NCBI GenBank assembly: GCA_964466115.1
Contig: CAYXMH010000031.1
Location: 1-31,502 of the forward strand
From: Pseudolysobacter sp964466115
GTDB lineage: Bacteria > Pseudomonadota > Gammaproteobacteria > Xanthomonadales > Rhodanobacteraceae
DNA: 31,502 bases
Direction of reading: 5' to 3'
Position numbers and translations under genes: made by a program. Each line of letters opens with the position of its first letter. Position 1 is the stretch's first letter. Below, piece by piece: positions 22,677-30,400 of the stretch. Below the pieces are notes generated by a model, which made no database searches, was not told where the DNA came from, and was given only the letters and a program-made list of their open reading frames with translations.

Positions 22677-25600
22677 TTAATGACGGTAAGCATCCACACG
22701 AATGATGGATATGGGATTGGCGGTGTCATTGCTTTGCAAGCACAGATATCCGACCTTATGGCCAAAAGGCACCATACTCCCATCGACATTTACGTGCAGT
22801 TGCCCGCTAATCATTCCAGGCAAGCTTAGTGTTGGCTGCGTTACACTTAGCCACGAAGCACCGCAGGTCACTTGTTGCTCTATACGCAAAACACCGCCCG
22901 CGGCGTCGTCGGTTTCCCAAACAGGATTTGGATCGGTTGGCCCAACTACCGCTGGCGCGAAGCTCATCCAGGGGCTGCCACTTCCGGATTTGGCATTTGC
23001 CCAAGCCCACAATTTATCAACCGGCATTGCGGTGGTTCCGAAAGTTGTTTCCGGATAGACCAATAGCCAATATTTGCCCCCGGAAAGATTGGTGGGGTCG
23101 CCGGTATAGGCGCTGCTTTGGAGATCCAATACGATCTCATCGGTGCCTCCGCTGGTAACGGTTAGTCCGCCGTTACTCACTACGGCAGGAGACATGGGCA
23201 TAGGCGCAGGCGTGCCAATAGTCCCCACATAGCTCCATATGGGTAGACTGTTTCCGGGGTCTCCTGGAGAGATAGTGAGACTAGGGTCCGCAGGGTCTGC
23301 TATTGGCTCAGGCGCGCCCGCGGGGGCTCCGGCATTGTCTGCATAGATTTCAAAATGAATACGATGCCCGGCAAGGGACGCCAGTGGATGAGTGCCGGTC
23401 ATAAATCCCATCGCCTTGATACGCGATATTTGAGCGACGCTCAATGTTGTGCTATCCGTAGACACCGTGAAATCGTCGGCCATATAGAGGCCTGACATGA
23501 AATCGGTTAGGAATGAGCTCGCGCGGCCGTTGTTTACGTGCGGGACTGTCTGATTGACCACGATGTAAGCATGGGCAGCTGTATCCGTATAGTTGGTATT
23601 GCTGATGGTTAATGTAGGGCCACCGGCATTTGTTACGGTGAAGTTTTGACCGCCGCTGCTCGCTCCACTTGGAAGATCAACTTGTACATAGGTTGATCCC
23701 GTATAAAACTGTGGTGGCTGCACTGCGACTGCAACGGGTAGATGCAGGGGCGGTAACCGAGGATTGGTTGTAGGCGTCAATACCAAGTTACCGAAATGAT
23801 AAGCCCCGTTGGTTGCATAAGCCGTTGCATCAATATGAATGTCGATGGATTGCGTGCTACCCGGGCTTATTGTGAACGTCGCGGGTGAGACGCTGCCGGT
23901 TACGCCCGCCAAAGATACTTGCCATTGGGTTGTCGCGGAAGGCTCGACACTGCGGAATGTGCGCGTGAAAGAGCAAGTTTTTGTGCTCGTTACCGCCGGT
24001 GTCGGTGGAGTGGTTGGCGTGACGCAATTGCTGTCTTGGATACTTGGCATATTCAGCGTTTTCATATCGGCGCCAAATTTGTAAGCCAAGAAATTAGTTT
24101 CGGGCATGACTAATCCTGTCTTGTTCGCTAAATCCACTTGAATGCGGCCCGCACCGCGATCGAATGCATCGCTTAAGGCCATTCCATCTACTTTGGTCAA
24201 ACCGGATTCTTTTGCCGTCATCATCAGAGCTGATTTCACTTCCATCGGCGCCCAGAAAGGATGTGCTGCGATAATCAGAGCAGCAGCGCCAGCCGCATGT
24301 GGCGTAGCCATCGATGTACCATTAAGAAAATCAACTCGGGTCGCGTCACCGCCATTGCGAGCTACGGCGGCCAGGATACTGACCCCAGGAGCCTGGACTT
24401 CAGGTTTGATTACATTAACCTCACCCGGGCCAAGCAAACTGAAGCTGGCCAATGTATCGGGTTGCGTAGGGGTACGCTCGTAGTGATAAGGAATCTGCGC
24501 GGTGGCGCCCACCGCCGTCGTTAAGAACGTTTGCAAAGCGATACCGTCGCTTTGAGTGGAAGAAAATACCGGCGTAGTTATGTTTCCCGCCACCGCGCAA
24601 TCCGCAGTTGAGGCGCTAATCGTCAGTGAAAGCGAGTTTTCAGGGCGATTATTCGCGATCACCACCGCAACAGCGCCTGCAGTGACGGCGTTGCGGACTT
24701 TCATCTTAAAGCAACAACTGCCACGACTGAGTAAAGCAATCCCACCGGCGAACCGACCCGCAGGATAAGCCGAACATCCATCTGTGCCCATCGTATCGTT
24801 GGCATGGAAGTTAGGGCTAAGGATTAACGGTGTCGTGCCAGGAATGGTCGCCGAGAAGTGGGTATAGGCAGTACCGGAGGCTTCTGTCAGTGTTAGATTC
24901 TGGGTGTTTGCAGGGGGTGTGCCTGGGCCGGTGACGCTCATGCGGCCACCTTGGGCTTTGTTCTGATGGGTGCTCGCAGCAACAGTGAGGACCCAAGGTT
25001 CAAGATGGTCTACGGTACCTGGTAGTGGATTCGGTACAGTGGGTGTGGTGTTGCCACCGGCGGCTGCAACGAATATTCCAGTAGCCACCGCACTGAGAAA
25101 GGCTTGCGAAGTGGAGTCATTCCACACATCACTGCCGCCGCTGATCGAGTAAGTCAGCACGTCGACTACGCCGTCTGCTATTGCCTGATTGACAGACGCA
25201 CTGGTTACGGATTGCTTGCAGCCGTTAGCATCGCAGGCTCTATAAATAACCAAGTTAGCATGCGGCGCGACACCACTAATGCGTGTGGTGTAATCGCGTA
25301 TGGTCGCTGTACGGGCATTGCCGCCGGATGTGCTGGCGGTGTGGCTACCATGACCGTCGGTATCTTCGACAGTATAAGCTGCCATGGCTGGCAGCGGCGT
25401 TGTTATCAAAGAGATTTCGTCGTAACGTCCAATAACTTTGTCGTTGCAAGGTGCACTGGCACTGGTGGCAAGGCTGCAATGACCGAGAAAATGACCGGTG
25501 CCCAGCGGGTTTTGGATGGTATAACCCCTGTCGTCCGTTGCGGCAAACGATGGGCTGGCGCTGTTGTAACCCGTATCGATGTCGCCAATCACGACACCTT

Positions 25601-26192
25601 GGCCGCCGGTGCCGATGTCGTCATCGAAGCTGCTTGCAAACATTGTGTCTTGGCCTGCGTTTGCGCCCCACCATACTGTAGCGGCGCCAATAAACCCAGG
25701 ACCGCTATCCGTGGCCAACGGAACGTAACTGTCGCGCTCGATTGCGTCTACCCCCTCCATACGGCGAACTTGCTTCACTTCTTCGGCGGTCAGATCCGCC
25801 ACCACGGCATTCAATGCGTGTTGCATTTGAATGCGTACTGGAATTGGGTGGCCGAGCAGATTTTGCATTGCCGTAACGCGATTGCTTTGCAAATTTTGAA
25901 TATGGGCAATATACGCAGTGGCTTCGACGCTGTGTACATCCAGTCGACCTTTGCCGTCGGCTCCGGTTCGGCGAGGAATCGCCGCCAAGTTCTGCACTCC
26001 CCCATCGTATTGCGCGAGTGGCGGTTCTATATAACGAATAATATAAGTCTCCGCTGCGGAGGCCGCGGTTCGTGGTAATTCGGATGATAATTTTGGTGGT
26101 GTGGTGGCTGAAAGCGCGGATGAGCCGATGAGCACTGCTAATCCGGAAACCATTACAGAAAACAGCCCTAAAGCCTGCGCGCGTTTGTTCAT
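22677..26192 (-). CDS. Large secreted S8 family (subtilisin-like) serine peptidase with PA domain, 1171 aa
   Basis: A Sec signal peptide (1-29, hydrophobic ALGLFSVMVSGLAVLIGSSA) is followed by an I9-type inhibitor propeptide (about 48-156, TYIIRYIEPPL to VDAIERDSYV). The subtilase domain has Asp206 in GDIDTGYN, His281 in DGHGSHTAS, oxyanion Asn381 and Ser627 in NGTSMATPHAAG. A PA domain is inserted at about 455-565 (GIALLSRGSCCFKMKVRNAV), as in large cell-surface subtilases. The roughly 500 C-terminal residues are Thr/Ser/Pro/Gly-rich, with Ig/Fn3-like beta segments (SVSPATFTISPGSTQSIDI) and a final ASWLSVTQPTLSLPG-type repeat. No LPXTG or autotransporter barrel is seen. It diverges from the ECF sigma gene; its own leader carries the shared palindrome. 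Confidence 0.94.
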   Translation of the reverse strand: MNKRAQALGLFSVMVSGLAVLIGSSALSATTPPKLSSELPRTAASAAETYIIRYIEPPLAQYDGGVQNLAAIPRRTGADGKGRLDVHSVEATAYIAHIQNLQSNRVTAMQNLLGHPIPVRIQMQHALNAVVADLTAEEVKQVRRMEGVDAIERDSYVPLATDSGPGFIGAATVWWGANAGQDTMFASSFDDDIGTGGQGVVIGDIDTGYNSASPSFAATDDRGYTIQNPLGTGHFLGHCSLATSASAPCNDKVIGRYDEISLITTPLPAMAAYTVEDTDGHGSHTASTSGGNARTATIRDYTTRISGVAPHANLVIYRACDANGCKQSVTSASVNQAIADGVVDVLTYSISGGSDVWNDSTSQAFLSAVATGIFVAAAGGNTTPTVPNPLPGTVDHLEPWVLTVAASTHQNKAQGGRMSVTGPGTPPANTQNLTLTEASGTAYTHFSATIPGTTPLILSPNFHANDTMGTDGCSAYPAGRFAGGIALLSRGSCCFKMKVRNAVTAGAVAVVIANNRPENSLSLTISASTADCAVAGNITTPVFSSTQSDGIALQTFLTTAVGATAQIPYHYERTPTQPDTLASFSLLGPGEVNVIKPEVQAPGVSILAAVARNGGDATRVDFLNGTSMATPHAAGAAALIIAAHPFWAPMEVKSALMMTAKESGLTKVDGMALSDAFDRGAGRIQVDLANKTGLVMPETNFLAYKFGADMKTLNMPSIQDSNCVTPTTPPTPAVTSTKTCSFTRTFRSVEPSATTQWQVSLAGVTGSVSPATFTISPGSTQSIDIHIDATAYATNGAYHFGNLVLTPTTNPRLPPLHLPVAVAVQPPQFYTGSTYVQVDLPSGASSGGQNFTVTNAGGPTLTISNTNYTDTAAHAYIVVNQTVPHVNNGRASSFLTDFMSGLYMADDFTVSTDSTTLSVAQISRIKAMGFMTGTHPLASLAGHRIHFEIYADNAGAPAGAPEPIADPADPSLTISPGDPGNSLPIWSYVGTIGTPAPMPMSPAVVSNGGLTVTSGGTDEIVLDLQSSAYTGDPTNLSGGKYWLLVYPETTFGTTAMPVDKLWAWANAKSGSGSPWMSFAPAVVGPTDPNPVWETDDAAGGVLRIEQQVTCGASWLSVTQPTLSLPGMISGQLHVNVDGSMVPFGHKVGYLCLQSNDTANPISIIRVDAYRH

Positions 26193-26290
26193 AAGTGTAC
26201 TGTCTCGATTGAATGGATTGAATGCCTAGGTAAGCTCTATATAAATGCGTAATTCGGCACGCATAGCGGCCAATTATTTTTCAATAAAAT

Positions 26291-26315
26291 GTTAAAATTT
26301 GTTACGGAATAACAA
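26291..26315 (-). promoter_or_regulatory. Shared palindromic motif upstream of the second S8 peptidase (copy 2)
   Basis: On the minus strand 26305-26291 reads GTAACAAATTTTAAC, matching copy 1 at 13 of 15 positions. It lies about 100 bases before the peptidase start. It overlaps another dyad, TTGTTA-CGGAA-TAACAA (26299-26315). Because the sigma gene is divergent, the site could serve both genes. Confidence 0.55.
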
Positions 26316-26553
26316 GGCGGTAATTGTGTAAGGCTCTAATTGGTTGTTAGCTGGTGAATTTCGCTATCGCAGCTTAAGAACTATCGCCAGTCAAACTTGG
26401 CGTGTTGCGAAAGCAGTTATTGGGGTTTTTTTGGTAAAAATAAACTAATGAACCATCGAATTGGCATGGAAGACGGCCGCCAGTCATTTCCAGCAACCCC
26501 GGATTACGAGGAACAGCTCACATTTTTTTAGGCGCCACCCCCATTTACAAAAG

Positions 26554-26621
26554 TTTGCTTTGGAAGACGAAAGCAAATGTGATTGACTGTACTTAAGCTT
26601 TGGAATTTAGCTTTGGAATTT
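26554..26621 (+). promoter_or_regulatory. Dyad plus tandem 13-mers immediately upstream of the ECF sigma gene
   Basis: A perfect dyad TTTGCTTT (26554-26561), 8-base spacer, AAAGCAAA (26570-26577) is followed by an exact tandem duplication of AGCTTTGGAATTT (26596-26608 and 26609-26621). The word GCTTTGGAA occurs three times, at 26557, 26597 and 26610. The last copy ends just before the AAGGACG ribosome binding site, so the block probably controls sigma gene expression. Confidence 0.55.
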
Positions 26622-26634
26622 TTAAGGACGACTT

Positions 26635-27234
26635 ATGCAGCCCGTTGCCGAGTTACCGGAGAATTCTGAAATACAGTTAACCGAGCAGGTTGCCACCCTG
26701 TTTCGAGCGTTGACGCTTGAGCGCACCAGTGGCCTTGCCGATCTTTTTTCTGTGCTACGTAGCGATTTGCGCCAAATCGCCTGCCGTGAACGTTTGGCGT
26801 TTGGCGCGAGCGATACACTATCCACCACCGCGTTAATCAACGAAACTTACCTTAAAATGCGCGAAAATATTTTGCCGGCGTTTGAAACGCCGACGCATTT
26901 TTTTGGCATCGCCTCGCGCGCCATGCGCCAGGTTATGGTCGATGCCGCGCGGGTGAAATTGGCGGAAAAACGTGGATCGGGACTATCGACCGATCCGCTC
27001 GAAAAGCACGACCACATCGCCAATGATTGGCAGCTGGCCGAGAAAACCGTGGAGTTGAGTGAAGCCTTGGACCGCTTGGAAGAGAACCGTCCGTTGTTGG
27101 CGAAAGTGGTATTCCTTCGCTATTACGCCGGATTGAATAATCAGGAAATTGCCGATTTGCTGGGCATCGATGCACGCACGGTACGGCGGCATTGGGTTAA
27201 GGCGCGTGGCTGGCTGTATAAACAATTTAAATAA
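26635..27234 (+). CDS. ECF sigma factor of the TIGR02999 / ECF43-like group
   Basis: The product is 199 aa with an AAGGACG ribosome binding site. Region 2 has the TIGR02999 hallmark TLSTTALINETYLKM (61-75), then FFGIASRAMRQVMVDAAR. Region 4 has VVFLRYYAGLNNQEIADLLGI followed by the HTH and closing WVKARGWLYKQF. In ordinary ECF factors region 2.2 carries an acidic DAED-type motif that binds RNA polymerase. Here that place holds LSTTALINE with Thr64 and Thr65. In the ECF43 factors EcfP and EcfK this gap is filled by kinase phosphorylation of a threonine. No anti-sigma gene is adjacent, which fits that mode. The likely partner is the TPR kinase upstream; the targets are probably the nearby exported-protein genes. 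Confidence 0.92.
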   Translation: MQPVAELPENSEIQLTEQVATLFRALTLERTSGLADLFSVLRSDLRQIACRERLAFGASDTLSTTALINETYLKMRENILPAFETPTHFFGIASRAMRQVMVDAARVKLAEKRGSGLSTDPLEKHDHIANDWQLAEKTVELSEALDRLEENRPLLAKVVFLRYYAGLNNQEIADLLGIDARTVRRHWVKARGWLYKQFK

Positions 27235-27292
27235 TTCATACGCTTGACACGGAAATTTCGGTTCATCCATCGATTTCGTTTTTACCCATCCC

Positions 27293-27329
27293 AACAAATT
27301 GGCTGTGTTACCAATTGCAACAATTTGTT
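27293..27329 (+). promoter_or_regulatory. Shared palindromic motif (copy 3) inside a wider inverted repeat upstream of the SpvB-like gene
   Basis: GTTACCAATTGCAAC (27307-27321) matches copy 1 at 13 of 15 positions and lies about 134 bases before the SpvB-like start. It is flanked by a second dyad, AACAAATTG (27293-27301) and CAATTTGTT (27321-27329). No T-run follows, so it is an operator or promoter element rather than a terminator of the sigma gene. Confidence 0.55.
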
Positions 27330-27454
27330 TCACAGGGCCCTTCGCAGCGATTTAGCTGCACGGATTCCTCTCCCTTCTTCGTAAATACCAAGCGTAGGCC
27401 GTAAGTGGACTCGATGAGCGGGTCTGCCGGTGTTTTTTACGCAGAGGTATGTCT

Positions 27455-30400
27455 ATGTCCGTCCCCTATGGTTCTTTTCGCCCGGCGCTGTTAGCGGCGA
27501 GCGTGGCGTTGTCGATGTTGTCGTTGTCGGTGCTGTTGCCGTATTCGCAGGAGAGTTTGGCGGTGAGCGTGCCGGAGCAGAAGGCGACGATGGGGGGTGG
27601 CGAGAGTGAGGCGGGAGCGGTGGGGAGCGCGCAAGGGGATCTGTCGTATGGGTACGGGTTTGAGCTGCCGCCGAGCCGTCTGACGCCGAGTGTGGGTTTG
27701 TCGTATTCGTCCTCGAGCGTGCAAGGCTCGGATGTGGGGTTTGGCTGGAGTTTAAGCGGATTCCGTTTGATCGAGCGCGACGTTCGCAACGGCGCGCGAG
27801 CGCAGAACGAGCCTTCGAGCGAGAACAACGTGAAGGACGGTTTTGTGCTGCGTTCGGGGAATGGACGTACGACGTTGCAGCACACGGATGGGGTGGGGAG
27901 CGGGTATCGGTTGTACGGGGATGGGAGCCAGACGAGCTATCGGTTGGATGCGACGACGAATAAATGGACCGTGACGGGGTATGACGGGATAACGACGACG
28001 TACGCGCCGCTATACGGACGCGCGGCGCACGCCGGTGATGGGGTAGGGACGTTTTTATCGTTGGCGGCGAGCGATACCCTGGTGTGGGGGATCGAGCGAG
28101 TGGAAGACCGCTCCGGGAATGTCACGCACTACATCTATGAGGTGCCGACGCTGGACAGCGGGTTGGGCAGCGAGGTGGCGGCGCAAGTGATGCCGCAGGT
28201 GGTGGGGGTGGAGTACGGCGGGAACGCGACGTTGGCGCCGATGTTTCGGGTGCGCTTGCTGCGCAGCGGCCATGGTGTGCCGAGCGAGTACCGGGGAATG
28301 CTGCCGGTGGACTACCACGAGGTGTTAAGTGCCGAGGAGCTTAGCAGCAGCGGACGCTGGGGTGGGGTGAGCTGGGATGAGCAAGGATCGGCGCAGCGGT
28401 TGGTGGCGGTGGCCACGGAAGCGGCCAATGGCACCACCGATCCGAGCCGGCACAGCCGAGCGACGCGGGTGAGCCGGTTTTGGCGTTTGAACCACAGCGG
28501 TGGGAATGCGGATCTGAACCAATGGCAGGTGAACCTGACCTCGATCGAGGCGTTTGGGTTTGATAAGAACGGGGTGGCGAGTGCGGAGCCGCCGGTACGC
28601 TTTGAGTACTACGGCTGGGGGCGCACGTTTACCGAGATACCGCACCGGTTACCGGGAGCGGAGGTGATGACGCAGCCGAACGTGAGCGGATTGTCGGGCG
28701 GGTCGGTGGTGGGGGGATCGACGCTGTTTCCGAGTTTGCAGACGACGTTATCGAACGATCACCGGGCGCTGTTGGCGGCGGGGCTGGAAGGGGCGAGGGA
28801 TCGCTGGCCGCAACAGGTGGGGAGCGATCGGTTTGAATACGTGGGTCCACCGGGTGAGGTGCAGGGCTTGCGGGATATGGATCAAGACGGGATCCCGGAT
28901 TTTGTGAACTGGTTGAGCGATCCTTTTTGTTTGACGCATCCGACGGTGGCGCAAGTTCTGCCCACCGCGAGTTATTTAAAGGGCGCGGTGGACGGAAGCT
29001 GGTCGACGGTTCCGCAAGCGTTAAACCTGGCGCGTCCCCTAGGTTTGGAAACGACCAACCCCACCTCCAACGTGTTCTGCGGCTGGGACATTCACCGCGG
29101 GATATTCCCGCTGTCGGCGGATTCCGGTTATGCGCTGACGCCGAACCACGACATCGAAGGCTATGTGCTGGACATCGACGGGGATGGCTTGGCGGATGTG
29201 GTGCGCAAGATCGGAACGATGGGCGTGGCGGCCCCGGGTGGGTCGGACGATCGGCGCTGGCTGTGGTTCCGGCGTTTGCCGGGGGTGCCGGCGCGCTACG
29301 AGACGGTGGGCCGAACGATGCCGACCGCGATCGACCCGGACAGCACGATCCGCGGGGTGCAACAAATGCGCAGCAACGCGTTTTTTGGTGCGAGCTTAGG
29401 GATAGCGACGGTGAACGAAGACGCAGGCTCACTGGCGGATGTGACCGGCGATGGAATACTGGATCGGGTGGTGACGGTGCGCTACGAGGCGTATCGGGAC
29501 GAGAGCGGAGCACCGGTGTCGGTGCCGGAAGGCTGGGCAGTGGCGGTGTACCCGGGCAAGCTCGAGGGCAGTCCGCAGACGCTGACGTTTGGGAGCCCGT
29601 TCATTGCGTGGACGCGCGCTGAAGCGGGATTGCCGGTGGATCACGATCACCCGAACGAAGAAGTACCGCCGAGCCCCTCAGGTTCGGTGACGGCGCCGCT
29701 GTGCCAGCGCAGCGACGATTTACCGTGCGAGAGTGCGTTCGATACGCTGCAGACGGAAGCGCAAGTGGACATGAACGGCGACGGCTTGCCGGACATTCTG
29801 ACCACGCAGCCGCGCTACGAGCGCTGGAGCACTCCCGCACCGCGGGTGGCGCAAGCGGGGTATCAGCTGACCCCGGCCCGGGTGCTGGTCAATTACGGAC
29901 GCGGGTATCACCTGCAAGAAACACAACCGAATGCGCTGATCGCATTGGGGTATACGCATGCGGACGGGTTAGCGCAAGACGGCACGCGCCACAGCAGCAC
30001 GCGCGAACGGATGATCGATTTTAACGGCGACGGATTGCCGGATTACTTAGGCCCGAACTGGGTGCAGCTGAATCGCAACGGCCGGTTGGGTCCCAGAATG
30101 CGGATCGAGGTGCCGATGCACGAGGGCCACCCGGTGTATTTTACGGATGAGCACCAAGCGTCGCGGTTGGGGTTGGTGGAGACGACCTCGCAGTTGGTGT
30201 TACCGATGAGCGGGGATGGCCGGCCGGACATCGTGACGATCACCAGCCCGACCACGTACAGCGTGTTTACCGATGCGGACCCGACGGCGGCACCCGGACG
30301 GTTAAAAGCGGTGAGCAACGGACTTGGAGCCCAGACGCGGTATCACTATCAAACCATCGCGAGCGCGTTGGATCACATCGATCCCATTACCGGATTGCGC

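Larger units (their letters stand above)
26193..26634. other. Divergent intergenic region between the S8 peptidase and ECF sigma genes
   Basis: This 442-base AT-rich region holds no convincing gene. Besides the palindrome at 26291-26315 it carries the repeat cluster at 26554-26621 and T-rich runs near 26424 and 26523. A TTGACT hexamer (26583-26588) precedes only a poor -10 (TTTAGC, spacer 17). The peptidase side has no strong ribosome binding site (GAGACAGTACACTT before the ATG). Confidence 0.5.

Noticed and set aside
25104..26078. 324-codon plus-strand open frame opposite the second S8 peptidase
   Set aside because: It lies wholly antisense to a gene with clear catalytic motifs and its translation is Cys/Arg-rich without family features; it is a shadow.
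26448..26531. 27-codon ORF (MNHRIGMEDGRQ...) upstream of the sigma gene
   Set aside because: No ribosome binding site and no conserved feature visible; short open frames like this occur by chance.
28629..29622. Long open frames on both strands within the SpvB-like gene
   Set aside because: The G-ending codon bias of the SpvB-like gene removes stops from other frames. These translations are Pro/Arg/Ser-rich or Gly/Arg-rich, while the main frame shows calcium loops and YD repeats.
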